Positions 53,134-62,520 of a stretch of DNA of 64,000 nt are shown one piece after another. This DNA comes from Mariprofundus erugo. Its GTDB lineage: Bacteria; Pseudomonadota; Zetaproteobacteria; Mariprofundales; Mariprofundaceae. The translations under genes and the position numbers were made by a program. The DNA lies in assembly GCF_005818865.1 (NCBI RefSeq), contig NZ_VBRY01000006.1, positions 124,001 to 188,000 on the forward strand, written 5' to 3'. The notes beneath the pieces were generated by a model. The model was given only the letters and a program-made list of their open reading frames with translations, ran no database searches and had not been told where the DNA came from. How positions within the stretch are numbered: the first letter of the stretch is position 1; every line of letters starts with the position of its first letter.

Positions 53134-54261
53134 TCATGGTTGCAGTGCAGCAAGTGCGCAATCGATGACATATGATTGCCGGTTTTCAAGTTCGGGCCAC
53201 AAGGGCAGGCGCACCAGCCGGTCGGCAAGTTGCTCTGTGTGGGGCAGGTCGCCGTGGGTGCGGCAGAATTTCAGTCCGGCCGGAGCAAGGTGCAGCGGCA
53301 CATAGTGGAAAACACTCATGATATCTGCCTGTTTAAGTGCGCTGATAAACGTCGTGCGTTCGTCCAGAGAGCTCAGCAGCAGGTAATACATATGGGCGTT
53401 GTGGCGGCACTGCTGCGGGATCACGGGGCGGCGAATGATGCCAGCCTGCTCAAGTGGTTCGAACGCTTCGTGATAGCGTTGCCAGATGGCCAGGCGCCGA
53501 TCGGTAATGGCCTCGGCGTGTTCGAGCTGGGCCCAGAGGAATGCGGCGATCAACTCTCCCGGCAAATAGGATGAGCCGATATCCACCCAGGTATATTTAT
53601 CCACTTCACCGCGAAAAAAACTGCTGCGATTGGTGCCTTTTTCCCACAGGATTTCAGCCCGTTCGGCAAAGCGCTCATCATTGATCAGCAGTGCACCGCC
53701 TTCACCTGAAATCACATTTTTCGTCTCGTGAAAACTGAAGGCAGCCAGGTGGCCTATGCTGCCCAGTGCGCGCCCCTTGTAGTCGGACATCACCCCCTGA
53801 GCGGCATCTTCAATGACAAACAGCCCATGACGAGCGGCAATAGCCATGACCTCATCCATTTCACAGCCGACGCCGGCATAATGAACGACACAGATGGCAC
53901 GGGTTTTTGAGGTGATGGCGGCCTCAATCAATTGCTCATCGATATTCAGTGTATCCGGGTGGATATCGACAAAAACAGGGATGGCTCCCCGCAGCACAAA
54001 GGCGTTGGCCGTGGAGACGAAGGTATAGGAGGGCATGATCACTTCATCGCCGGGTGCAAGATCCAGCAGCAGGGCAGCCATCTCCAGTGCTGCCGTGCAG
54101 GAGTGGGTCAGCAGTACCTTGCGGGCACCGGTTTTCTGCTCAAGCCAGCGCTGACACTTTTTTGTGAACGGGCCATTGCCGGCCAGTTGGCCGTTGGCAT
54201 GTGCCTCCAGCATATGCGCCGTTTCCTCGCCGGTCATGTAGGGCTTGTTAAATGGAATCAA
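53134..54261 (-). CDS. WecE/RffA-like dTDP-4-keto-6-deoxyhexose aminotransferase
   Basis: A PLP-dependent DegT/DnrJ/EryC1-family sugar aminotransferase, 375 residues. MIPFNKPYMTGEE at the N-terminus is close to WecE, and the PLP lysine lies in AAFSFHETKNVISGEGG (near 190). With a WecD-like gene two positions upstream in transcription, the pair could make a 4-acetamido-4,6-dideoxyhexose nucleotide (Fuc4NAc-like) for surface glycans. It overlaps the GT39 gene by four bases. Confidence 0.9.
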   Translation of the reverse strand: MIPFNKPYMTGEETAHMLEAHANGQLAGNGPFTKKCQRWLEQKTGARKVLLTHSCTAALEMAALLLDLAPGDEVIMPSYTFVSTANAFVLRGAIPVFVDIHPDTLNIDEQLIEAAITSKTRAICVVHYAGVGCEMDEVMAIAARHGLFVIEDAAQGVMSDYKGRALGSIGHLAAFSFHETKNVISGEGGALLINDERFAERAEILWEKGTNRSSFFRGEVDKYTWVDIGSSYLPGELIAAFLWAQLEHAEAITDRRLAIWQRYHEAFEPLEQAGIIRRPVIPQQCRHNAHMYYLLLSSLDERTTFISALKQADIMSVFHYVPLHLAPAGLKFCRTHGDLPHTEQLADRLVRLPLWPELENRQSYVIDCALAALQP

Positions 54262-55682
54262 GGTGTTGCTCCTGTAGATGCCCGGCTGCCTGCATGACGG
54301 TAGAGGTAGACATGATCACCGCGCAGTCGCCAGGACTTGATCAGCTGCCCCAGTGCCGGAGTTTCCACCTCTGCCAGAATGTAGACGGTCTTCTCACTGC
54401 CACTATACCAGGTGACCGGAGGGCGCTGCTGACGCCATACATCGATATAGGCGGCAATGGCGAGACCGGTAGCCACATCATTCTGTGTTAACAGCGGGGC
54501 ATCATCGGTCATGCGCATGATCTCTTCAGCCACTGCCTTGACATCCCGCTCCGGACGCCAGTCCTTGATATAGGGCAGTACGGCAAGGCTGTAAGGGATT
54601 TTAAGAATCACCAGCAGTGTCAGTAACAGCAGGGACTGGCGTAGTCGTAAGGCATCCAGTTGCAGGGTCATCCCTGTCAGCAGCAGGGCAACCAGTCCGT
54701 ACAATGGCACCAGATAGCGAGGGGTGGCACCGGCCGAGATCCAGAACGGCAGGAAACAGATCAACAGCACCAGCGCAAGCGTGGTCAGCGTGTGATCGAG
54801 GTGCAGGCGGTATTTGTGACGCATCCACAGCCAGGCAAGAAACAGGGAGAGCGGCAGGGCGCGAAAGAGGAAGACAAACGGAAAGCTCAGCCAGTGACCG
54901 ATAAAGGCGAGGATGCCATAGCCGGTATAGTTTCGGATCACATCATTGATCGTAGTGGTGGCGGTATTATTGCCAGCCGGGACGACATAGGCCTGCCACA
55001 GGATCGGGACCGAGAGGGTGAGCAGACCCGCGATCAGAAACAGCGGTTTCTTCAGCAGTGACCACTGCTGCATACGCCAGATCAGAACCAGGCCCGCGGC
55101 GCCGAAAAGGGCGTAGGCGGTGATGTTTTTGGTCATGAATGCCATGGAAATCAGCAACAGCGAAAGCAGGAACCAGCTGATTTTTTCATCATGGATGGCG
55201 CGCCAGAGTGCGGTGATGGCGGAGAAGATAAACAGTCCGAAGGTTGCATCGACATAGCCCAGCCAGCCATACCAGAATGCAACCTCACCCAGCGTCAGAT
55301 AGACAAGGGCGCAAAACCAGCCGGCATGCGGGTGTGAGCGGTGGAACAACCAGTGGCCAAACAGGCCGGCCGTCAGCGCGGTCAGCCAGGTGGCAATGAC
55401 CGAGACAAGGCGTACGGCAATGTCGACATGTTCCCAGCCGATCAGATTGCTGATCGCCATGACCGGCCAGTGCCAGAGCGGTGAATGAGGCCAGATCATG
55501 CCGACAATCGACGGGTGCAGCCAGTCATGGCGCACATACATCTCATAGGATTTGATCGCCATCAGTCCCTCTTCACCGACATATTGCATCACAGGCAGCG
55601 GCAATAACATCAATACAGCTGCCGAGAGAGTCAGCAACTGAAGAAGTTTGAGGGTAGGGGAGAATTTATCGGCGATATTCAA
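54258..55682 (-). CDS. GT39-family (ArnT-like) integral membrane glycosyltransferase
   Basis: A 474-residue polytopic protein with a first periplasmic loop carrying EEGLMAIKSYEMYVRHDWLHP and about 10 hydrophobic helices, matching the dolichyl-phosphate-mannose/undecaprenyl-phosphate sugar transferase (PMT/ArnT) fold. It would move a lipid-linked sugar to a lipid or glycan in the periplasm. A GtrB/ArnC-like polyprenyl-phosphate glycosyltransferase is encoded two genes upstream, a usual partner. Substrate is not known. Confidence 0.85.
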   Translation of the reverse strand: MNIADKFSPTLKLLQLLTLSAAVLMLLPLPVMQYVGEEGLMAIKSYEMYVRHDWLHPSIVGMIWPHSPLWHWPVMAISNLIGWEHVDIAVRLVSVIATWLTALTAGLFGHWLFHRSHPHAGWFCALVYLTLGEVAFWYGWLGYVDATFGLFIFSAITALWRAIHDEKISWFLLSLLLISMAFMTKNITAYALFGAAGLVLIWRMQQWSLLKKPLFLIAGLLTLSVPILWQAYVVPAGNNTATTTINDVIRNYTGYGILAFIGHWLSFPFVFLFRALPLSLFLAWLWMRHKYRLHLDHTLTTLALVLLICFLPFWISAGATPRYLVPLYGLVALLLTGMTLQLDALRLRQSLLLLTLLVILKIPYSLAVLPYIKDWRPERDVKAVAEEIMRMTDDAPLLTQNDVATGLAIAAYIDVWRQQRPPVTWYSGSEKTVYILAEVETPALGQLIKSWRLRGDHVYLYRHAGSRASTGATP

Positions 55683-56356
55683 TCGGATGATCGTGTGAGT
55701 CGGTGATAGATGTCTGTTGCATGGCAGAAACGAAAGCCCAGTGATGCATAGAGATTCAGTACGGCAAGATTGGCAGCGGAAACAGAGCTGCGAATTTCAG
55801 ATGCACCGGAAAGAAACAGATGGTCACATACATTCGACCAGAAATATTTTGCCAGGCCCTGTCCGCGATATTCGCGGGCGATGGCATGCAGCAGCAGATT
55901 GCCCTGATGGTGGGCAATGAAGCCGGCAAGGTTTGAGTTGTAATAGAGAGCGAATACCTCATTCTCGCAGTGCATCTGGCTCAGCCACTGCCGATAACGC
56001 TGGTCTGCGGCAGCACCGGCGAGCATAAAGTCGCGATGAAAGCGACCGTGCAGAAAGGTGTGATCACACATGGGTAGCAACTCATCCAGTGGCGTATCTG
56101 TGCGGACTGAGCAATCGGCATGTTGGTGCGGGGTGAATCGATCCGCCCTGCACACCGGCTCGATCAGTGTGTCAGTGTAGTAGAAGCCGTATTTCTGCAG
56201 CAGCTCCTTGTTGGCGAGCGGATCCACCTTGATGGTGTAATGGCCCGTGACGCTGGCTGCGATGGCCAGCGGCTCTTCTGCATATGCGGTGATTTCAAAG
56301 CACGGGATGCCGAAAACCTTTGTATCCCATGGCGTGGGGGATATGTGGTTATGCAT
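55679..56356 (-). CDS. WecD-like GNAT acetyltransferase
   Basis: A ~225-residue GNAT-family protein. The N-terminal SPTPWDTKVFGIPCFEI resembles the WecD/RffC family's LxWDTxFFG. The acetyl-CoA-binding signature is in IAREYRGQGLAKYFW and the end NLAVLNLYASLGFRFCHATDIYHR is typical. Together with the WecE-like aminotransferase it would N-acetylate a 4-amino sugar. ATG 56356 overlaps the preceding gene's stop; longer in-frame upstream starts exist. Confidence 0.8.
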   Translation of the reverse strand: MHNHISPTPWDTKVFGIPCFEITAYAEEPLAIAASVTGHYTIKVDPLANKELLQKYGFYYTDTLIEPVCRADRFTPHQHADCSVRTDTPLDELLPMCDHTFLHGRFHRDFMLAGAAADQRYRQWLSQMHCENEVFALYYNSNLAGFIAHHQGNLLLHAIAREYRGQGLAKYFWSNVCDHLFLSGASEIRSSVSAANLAVLNLYASLGFRFCHATDIYHRLTRSSD

Positions 56357-57281
56357 GATCATCGAATGTTTGGTGGTTAATGATATAAAGGGGACGCTTT
56401 TTCGTTTCATCAAAGGTTTTGCCCAGGTAAATGCCGATAATACCCAGGTTGGCAATGATGATGCCACCAAGAAAATAGATTGAAACAATCAGGCTGCTCC
56501 AGCCCATGATCGGGTTATTGTAGAGCAGTGCATAGGTAAACAGACCGATGCCGATCATAAAAGCCAGTGCAGCAATGGTAAAACCGAGTTTGATCGACAT
56601 GCGCAGTGGCTTATCCGAGTAGGCGATAATGGTATCGGTTGCCAGGCTGACCAGTTTACGGAACGTGTAGGTTGATTCGCCGGCAAAGCGGCTGCCATGT
56701 TCCACATCGATTTTTGCAGCAGGGAAGCCCATCCAGTCGACCATGCCGGGAAGAAAACGAAGGTTTTCACGCATGTTCCGGCAGTTTTTTACAATTTTGG
56801 CCGACATGATGCGAAAGTTTCCGACCGCCGGATCGTAGTCCATGCCGGTCAGATAGTTAAACAACCGGTAAAATAGCACCGATGAAAGTTTCTTTTCGGC
56901 CCTGTCCTTACGGTGTGTGCGGCGTGCCAGTACCAGATCAAACCCCTCCTGTGCTTTTGCATAGAGGCGGGGAATCTCTTCCGGTGCATCCTGAAGGTCA
57001 CAATCCATGACCACGACCCATTGTCCGCTGCAGTAATCAAGCCCCGCTGTGATGCCATAGTGCTGGCCGAAGTTGCGGGAAAACTGCAGCCCTTTGATAC
57101 GCGGATCCGCTTCTGCCAGCTCCTGGATGATCTCCCATGAGCGATCACCGCCGCAGTCTTCGATCAGCAGGCATTCAAAATCGGTGGTGATCTGCTCCAG
57201 TGCGCTTTTTAGTCGCCGATAGAGTTCATGCAGGCAGCCTTCTGCCTTATATACCGGAATGACGACGGAGAGATGGGTCAT
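56349..57281 (-). CDS. Polyprenyl-phosphate glycosyltransferase (GT2, ArnC/GtrB-like)
   Basis: A 310-residue GT2 protein: SVVIPVYKAEGCLHELYRRL, FECLLIEDCGGDRSWEII, the DCDLQDAPEEIPRL metal site near 100, and two C-terminal membrane helices (IKLGFTIAALAFMIGIGLFTYAL, LIVSIYFLGGIIIANLGIIGIYLG). These place it with enzymes making undecaprenyl-phosphate sugars. The GT39 transferase two genes downstream is the natural acceptor enzyme. Confidence 0.9.
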   Translation of the reverse strand: MTHLSVVIPVYKAEGCLHELYRRLKSALEQITTDFECLLIEDCGGDRSWEIIQELAEADPRIKGLQFSRNFGQHYGITAGLDYCSGQWVVVMDCDLQDAPEEIPRLYAKAQEGFDLVLARRTHRKDRAEKKLSSVLFYRLFNYLTGMDYDPAVGNFRIMSAKIVKNCRNMRENLRFLPGMVDWMGFPAAKIDVEHGSRFAGESTYTFRKLVSLATDTIIAYSDKPLRMSIKLGFTIAALAFMIGIGLFTYALLYNNPIMGWSSLIVSIYFLGGIIIANLGIIGIYLGKTFDETKKRPLYIINHQTFDDHA

Positions 57282-57312
57282 GCGGCAAGCCTATCATACG
57301 CCCGGCGGATTG

Positions 57313-57951
57313 CTAAAGCGTTTGGGGGTCGCTGTTCTGGCACTCCAGAATACAGTGGGAGTAGGGAATGCGCAGCATGTCGTGCCGGATCATCGTATTG
57401 ACCCGGGCAAACTGCTGACTGGCCAGGCTGCTGTAGTGTTCAGGGCTGCGGATGCACTGGCCCCGATCCTTGCTGATGATCCATTTTGCCATGCTGTTTT
57501 GCCCTGCGACATAGGTGGGATCGATGGTCAACAGCTTGCCGCCGGGTGCAAGGGCATGGCTTGCCAGCTGGAAGAGCATGCCGGCTTCGTCATCGCCCAG
57601 ATGGTGTAAAAGTCCGAAGGCCAGAACGAGATCAAAACTGCCCAGCTCATCAAGTGTCGCCTCTCTGACGAGTTCGGCCCGGAATGTGCCTCTGTTGCCG
57701 AACAGGCGCACTGCCTGCTGGATATAAGCCTCCGATGCATCAAAACCATGATAGTCAATTGCGGTTGGCAGGTGCCGGAGGATTTCAGCGGTACCGCATC
57801 CGATATCAAGCATGCGATAGCGGTTTTGAGCGGGGAAGTAGTCTTGTACCAGTATATGACGGGCTTTTTCAGCTCCAACCATGCGTTGCGCCAGATTGTA
57901 GATCAGCGCACTGGAAAATATGGCCCGGAAGCCTGTGACCTTTTGTGCCAT
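57313..57951 (-). CDS. Class I SAM-dependent methyltransferase (small)
   Basis: A 212-residue methyltransferase: RMLDIGCGTAEILRHLP (motif I, near 46-62), FDASEAYIQQA, and FGLLHHLGDDE (post-I). Substrate is unknown; the position in a polysaccharide cluster suggests a sugar or lipid intermediate. Start abuts the stop of the second methyltransferase gene (1-base overlap). Confidence 0.83.
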   Translation of the reverse strand: MAQKVTGFRAIFSSALIYNLAQRMVGAEKARHILVQDYFPAQNRYRMLDIGCGTAEILRHLPTAIDYHGFDASEAYIQQAVRLFGNRGTFRAELVREATLDELGSFDLVLAFGLLHHLGDDEAGMLFQLASHALAPGGKLLTIDPTYVAGQNSMAKWIISKDRGQCIRSPEHYSSLASQQFARVNTMIRHDMLRIPYSHCILECQNSDPQTL

Positions 57952-58811
57952 CAGTTCAGCCTTTTTGGGGTGATATGGACAATCATGGGGGTCGCCAGTG
58001 ACGGGGGAATATAGCGGAACAGTGTTCCGATTCCTGAGCGCATCAACAGTCGGGCGATGGTGGCGACAGCTCCCTGATGACGGGTTTCAAACAGTGGATC
58101 ATCCTCAATGCGTTTGAGGGCCTTGTAGAGCAGTGCTTTTTCAAAGGTGCAGGAGAGCTCGTGTTGTTTGCCGTAATGAGCTACTTCCCTGCAGGTAATA
58201 AAATTCAGGGAGTCCCATATCTCTGTATCATCTCTGTTACCGAGAAAGAGCCATTTGCTAAATTTCCGCAAGTGTCTGAAGACAGGTACCCCGTAATGAG
58301 GCTCATAGGGAACAGTGTAATTGGGGCACGCATGCAGCATCTTGCCCTGATCACTTAATACCCCGCCCATGGCAGTCAGCGCTGCCGGCCAGTCGGGGAT
58401 ATGCTCGATGACATTATTACTGAAAATCAGGTCAAAGTGGCCATCAGCAGTCGTCAGTGCTTGAGCCGGCTTCTCCAGTACGGTCAGCATGCTGTCGCTG
58501 TAATGGTTGAGTATGGCTCTCTTTAACTGCTCAAACAGGCCGAACCCCCCCATGGCCGGCTCAAGGGCCGTGATCTGATAGCCCTGCTGTTTGAGAAACA
58601 GGCTGGTCAGGCAGAGTCCTGCCCCTACCTCAAGCAGGCGCAGCGCCGGTGTCAGGTGCGGTTGAATCAGTGCCACAGTGACTCTTGATTCGTTTGCATA
58701 GGTGAGCAGTCTCTCTTTGATGTTCTCCGCATCCAGCCCGTTGTCAGCGGAAAATTCACGAGCAAGCTGATCATAGGGCAGGGTCTTGAGAAAGTGATCC
58801 AGTTCGGCCAT
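57951..58811 (-). CDS. Class I SAM-dependent methyltransferase (larger)
   Basis: A 286-residue protein with LRLLEVGAGLCLTSLFLKQQGYQITALEP (motif I) and DLIFSNNVIEHIPDWPAAL (motif III area). It is followed by a TPR-less C-terminal domain including an ICLTS-free helical region; I do not recognise the substrate. It overlaps the small methyltransferase gene by one base and its 5' side faces the MITE-like element. Confidence 0.82.
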   Translation of the reverse strand: MAELDHFLKTLPYDQLAREFSADNGLDAENIKERLLTYANESRVTVALIQPHLTPALRLLEVGAGLCLTSLFLKQQGYQITALEPAMGGFGLFEQLKRAILNHYSDSMLTVLEKPAQALTTADGHFDLIFSNNVIEHIPDWPAALTAMGGVLSDQGKMLHACPNYTVPYEPHYGVPVFRHLRKFSKWLFLGNRDDTEIWDSLNFITCREVAHYGKQHELSCTFEKALLYKALKRIEDDPLFETRHQGAVATIARLLMRSGIGTLFRYIPPSLATPMIVHITPKRLN

Positions 58812-58903
58812 CAGTGCGCTGCTATGTGATTCTGTTGTGATGACCGCTACTCCTGTTTGAACGTTTACATGTCCTCATGTCGGGCCATGGTCGGGCGATA
58901 CTA

Positions 58904-59066
58904 GGAGCCTGTCGTACTTAAGCAATCCGTAGCGAGCAGGTGGGATGGCGAGGCAAAAATATTCCGGGATTGAGGAGCATAGTGGTGACTATGCGACAAA
59001 AGCCCGGGGCATTTTGGGCCGCTATCCCTGCCGCGCAGTAGGTTTGAGTTAAGTCCGACAGACTCC
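58904..59066. mobile_element. MITE-like 163-bp inverted-repeat element
   Basis: Ends are GGAGCCTGTCGTACTTAA and the inverted TTAAGTCCGACAGACTCC, 18 bp with two mismatches. Inside, further imperfectly paired segments continue to an apical stem GCATAGT/ACTATGC (58978-58995), so the whole element can fold as one long hairpin. It encodes nothing. It splits the 371-bp gap (58812-59182) between the two halves of the polysaccharide cluster; the remaining ~115 bp to the right shows no gene. Confidence 0.85.
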
Positions 59067-59182
59067 CGGGAGCCTGAGGGACTTTGGCAATGCATGGTGA
59101 GCCGAAGAAATTTGCCACTGAACGTCATTTTTCGCTGTTTGCAGGCTGTTTCCGCAGCAGGTCTGCGGGGCTTGAGTGGAAG

Positions 59183-60229
59183 TTATCGCTGCAGTTGCTG
59201 ATAACAGCGTAACTGCTCCTTTGCCACATCGCGCCAGCTGCGCATGGCGGGCTCACATGTCGTACCCAGCAGCTCCAGTGTGGCCTGGGCCCAGGAGGCC
59301 ACTGGCGCATCCTCCTGCATCACTGCAGATGGGGGGAGCTCACAGGCGATACCGCATGCATCCGACACCAGCACAGGTACGCCGGCTGCCCGTGCTTCCG
59401 CGATCACCATGCCATAGGGCTCCTGACGGGCCGGATGCAGCAGCAGATCAAAGCGGGCATAAAGCGGGGTGCTGTCGGTCTGCCCAAGCAATTGATAGCC
59501 GCCAGTCCAGCCGGTAAACAGATGTTCGATCTCGGCCGGTTGCGGACCTGCGACCATCATCTTCAGGTCCGGACGCGTTTTCCGTGCGGCAGCGACAATG
59601 GCTACGGCGGTATCAAGCCCTTTGCGACGCCACTCCTTGCCGACAAAGCCGATGATGCCGCCGTTTTCAGCGATATTCCGCGGTGGTCTTGGCGGAATAT
59701 CGCCAACGCCCGGTGCCACAGGGGCAACCATGCGGGAGCCGATGCACGGATAATGGCTGGTAAGTGCCTCACCGATCATGAATGAGTTTGGCACTACCGC
59801 TTGTACCTGAGGCGCGCATACCTCACGCTTCTCAAGCCACAGGTTGACGGCAATGCGCAGCGACAGCCTTTTCCACCACGGCTTGCTGCGTACAGCCGCA
59901 AAAGGGGGGCCATGAAATGTGGTGACATGATGAACGGCTGTTCTCTCATGACTGTGGATGATGCGTTGCGGGTCCGGATGATCTGTCACCCAGCGGGAAA
60001 CGCGGCGGGAAAAGCGCAGGTGTGCCAGCCAGCGGGGTTTGGCGGTTACCGTACCAAGCTCAATGACGCGAACCCCCTGAGGGGGGGCGTCGGCATAGAG
60101 TGCCTCGCACAGCACGGTAACATCGTGGCCCATGCCCGCCAGCTCGCGACTTAGTTCCCACACGTAACGCTCCATGCCGCCGACAGGGCCGTAACGACGT
60201 ACCACCTGTAACAGGTTCATCGGGGTCAT
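59183..60229 (-). CDS. Glycosyltransferase family 4
   Basis: A 348-residue GT-B enzyme: LLQVVRRYGPVGGMERYVWELSR near the start, GFVGKEWRRKGLDTAV, and the EPYGMVIAEARAAGVPVLVSD signature (E-x7-E) near 285. It likely adds a core or O-antigen sugar. ATG 60229 overlaps the GT2 stop (ATGA). The gene is the last before the MITE-like element. Confidence 0.9.
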   Translation of the reverse strand: MTPMNLLQVVRRYGPVGGMERYVWELSRELAGMGHDVTVLCEALYADAPPQGVRVIELGTVTAKPRWLAHLRFSRRVSRWVTDHPDPQRIIHSHERTAVHHVTTFHGPPFAAVRSKPWWKRLSLRIAVNLWLEKREVCAPQVQAVVPNSFMIGEALTSHYPCIGSRMVAPVAPGVGDIPPRPPRNIAENGGIIGFVGKEWRRKGLDTAVAIVAAARKTRPDLKMMVAGPQPAEIEHLFTGWTGGYQLLGQTDSTPLYARFDLLLHPARQEPYGMVIAEARAAGVPVLVSDACGIACELPPSAVMQEDAPVASWAQATLELLGTTCEPAMRSWRDVAKEQLRCYQQLQR

Positions 60230-60999
60230 GATTGAGGCGGTCGGTCCCAGCCGTATTTGCGTTCGCAAAGCTTGGCATAGCGGTAAAATACCCCTTCCAG
60301 ATTGCTGAAGGCGATGACAAAACCGGCCCAGCCATCCAGAAATCCAAGCTTGAGAATATAAATGCGGAAGAAGGACCACAGCCCGCGCAGCAGAGCATGG
60401 CCCATGCCGGCTCTTGCTCCTTTTGCCTCAAGGCGATCCACACCGAGTGACGAGTAACGATTGGCCTTATCCAGTGCCTGGGCCATGTTCCTGAACGGGA
60501 ATTGCCAGATGGCTGCCTGCATGTGCGCGGTCGTGCCGTTGACCCGGTAGCTTTCGTGCACCTTGTCACCTGTTTCAAATAGCAGGGCGCCGCGACGGAA
60601 CAGTTGCGGTTGCCGATAATCGGGATACCAGCCGCAATGGCGGATCCATCGCCCCATAAACCAGTTTTTACGGGGGGTGAAATAGGCATCGGCACTGTCG
60701 TCGGCATTGATAATGCGGCGGATCTCTTCTGCTGCCTCCGCAGTGCAGCGCTCATCGGCATCCAGGCTGAAAATCCACTCATGAGTGCAGCTGGCAATGG
60801 CATCATTGCGCAGTTTACCGAAACCAGTGAACTCAAGCTGTACAACACGGGCGCCGAGTGCGCTGGCAATTTCGGCTGTTCGGTCACTGCTGCTGGAATC
60901 GGCGACAATGACTTCATCGGCCCACAACACGCTGTTGACGGCATCGGCGATCTTTTCTTCCTCGTTATAGGCGATGATATAGACAGAAAGATCAGCCAT
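60226..60999 (-). CDS. WaaE/KdtX-like glycosyltransferase family 2
   Basis: A 257-residue GT2 enzyme similar to WaaE/KdtX LPS core beta-glucosyltransferases: LSVYIIAYNEEEKIADAV, VIVADSSSSDRTAEIA, IFSLDADERC and FRRGALLFETGDKVHESY. Overlaps the next gene's start by four bases and the upstream GT2 by eight. Confidence 0.88.
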   Translation of the reverse strand: MADLSVYIIAYNEEEKIADAVNSVLWADEVIVADSSSSDRTAEIASALGARVVQLEFTGFGKLRNDAIASCTHEWIFSLDADERCTAEAAEEIRRIINADDSADAYFTPRKNWFMGRWIRHCGWYPDYRQPQLFRRGALLFETGDKVHESYRVNGTTAHMQAAIWQFPFRNMAQALDKANRYSSLGVDRLEAKGARAGMGHALLRGLWSFFRIYILKLGFLDGWAGFVIAFSNLEGVFYRYAKLCERKYGWDRPPQS

Positions 61000-61813
61000 G
61001 GCTCTCCTCCAGTTGCTTCAGTCCGCACAGGGCCTCAACCCTCTTTTCATCCAGGCATGCCTGTAGCAGCGCATCATTTTCTGTCAGCTGCTGGCGAGAA
61101 AACTCGCGATGCCAGAGATGCAGTACCGGCTGGCCGCGCAGATTACGTCGTTTCAGGCCTGCATGCAGAAGCCGGGCTGTCAGATCAGAATCTTCGCGGC
61201 CCCATCCTTCGAATGATTCATCAAAGCCGTTGATTTGGCGGAGTGCTGCAGTCGGGCAGGAGAGGTGACAGCCGCGAATGCCTTCAAGCCGGGTGGATGC
61301 AGGCGAGAGAGCCGCTGGTAATAGCAGTGGCATGACCCGGTTGATGTGGCCTTTGAACCGTTGTTGCAGCCACCAGATAGTCGGGCGATCGGTTGTCAGT
61401 GCGGCAGATTGTGCACACAGTGTGGCAGTCCATGTCGCTGACAGCAGGACGCGGCTACCGCTGATAAATATGTGGTCAGTGGCAAAGCGGCGATGGGCGG
61501 CCACCAGCTCTGGCAGGGGAATGCAGTCACCATCCGTCAGCAGGGTATAGGGTTCATCAATGCGGGCAATGACGCGGTTATGAATGCGGGCTTTACGGAA
61601 GCCGTCATCCGGTTGCCATATGTGATGAATCGGTACCGGGAAATTCCGCCTGAGTCGTTCGATTAATATTTTTGTTTCATCCGTCGAGCCATCATCGGCA
61701 ATATAGATGACAAAGGCCTTATCGCTTTGCTGGCGATATCCCTCCAGCGTCAGACGAAGAAAGTCCGGGGCGTTGTAGGTTGAGATGACAACGGCAAGCG
61801 GGGAGACGGGCAC
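60992..61813 (-). CDS. Glycosyltransferase family 2 (GT2/GT27-type)
   Basis: A 273-residue enzyme with LAVVISTYNAPDFLRLTLEG, YIADDGSTDETKILIERL, the DGDCIPLP metal motif and GFDESFEGWGREDSDLTARL, the chondroitin-polymerase/GT27-like C-terminal motif. The GTG start has no strong site; it is separated from the FkbM gene by two bases. Confidence 0.87.
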   Translation of the reverse strand: MPVSPLAVVISTYNAPDFLRLTLEGYRQQSDKAFVIYIADDGSTDETKILIERLRRNFPVPIHHIWQPDDGFRKARIHNRVIARIDEPYTLLTDGDCIPLPELVAAHRRFATDHIFISGSRVLLSATWTATLCAQSAALTTDRPTIWWLQQRFKGHINRVMPLLLPAALSPASTRLEGIRGCHLSCPTAALRQINGFDESFEGWGREDSDLTARLLHAGLKRRNLRGQPVLHLWHREFSRQQLTENDALLQACLDEKRVEALCGLKQLEESHG

Positions 61814-61815
61814 GA

Positions 61816-62520
61816 TCAGCGCTGTTTAAGCAGGCCGCTGTTCGGCAGGGCATAAATCAGGGTAAAACCGACCCAGTTCATCAGCTTGTAACCCTGCTCC
61901 TCCAGATAGCAGTGCATCGGCAGCTGCAGAATCCCGGCAAGATCGGTCAGGTGGCTTTCAGTCAGCAGAATTTTTGGTTTGTAGCGCACCATATCCAGTG
62001 ACTGGATCACCTCAAAATCGTGTCCTTCAGCATCAATGGTGAGAAGATCGATTTGGCGATCCCTGAACGGACTGGCATCGATGATTTCGGTGAGCGGGCG
62101 AGTTTCAATCTCATTTTTGCTGTACACCGGCATAGGGGTGTTTTTTGCCACTTCAGGGTCGATCGTCGATCCCAGGCCGTATCGGCTGAAGTTATAGACA
62201 GTCACCGTCTCTCTTCTGTTGGAGACGGCGGCATTGATGTTGGTATCGTTCGGCCGGGCAAGATCGAAGCATTTGATCTTGATGGCATCCATATCAATGT
62301 TAATGCCGCTCCAGCCACGTTTATGCAAAAAACAGGTGTTGGAAAACTTGCTCGGGTGATAGCAGCCGACATCGACATAAAATCCGTTTTTGACCGATTT
62401 ATCAAGCCAGTCATTGAGCACCACATCCTCACCGAACTGGGAATGGTGGCGGCGGCTGTGCCGGGTTAGCCATGTTTTGCGCAGGATATAGGCTTTTTCA
62501 AGCAGGCTGCCCAGACTCAT
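61816..62520 (-). CDS. FkbM-family methyltransferase
   Basis: A 234-residue protein with SQFGEDVVLNDWL, GFYVDVGCYHPSKFSNT (FkbM motif I) and DLLTIDAEGHDFEVIQSL (C-terminal motif), the pattern of FkbM sugar O-methyltransferases frequent in polysaccharide clusters. It overlaps the DUF3108 gene by four bases. Confidence 0.87.
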   Translation of the reverse strand: MSLGSLLEKAYILRKTWLTRHSRRHHSQFGEDVVLNDWLDKSVKNGFYVDVGCYHPSKFSNTCFLHKRGWSGINIDMDAIKIKCFDLARPNDTNINAAVSNRRETVTVYNFSRYGLGSTIDPEVAKNTPMPVYSKNEIETRPLTEIIDASPFRDRQIDLLTIDAEGHDFEVIQSLDMVRYKPKILLTESHLTDLAGILQLPMHCYLEEQGYKLMNWVGFTLIYALPNSGLLKQR

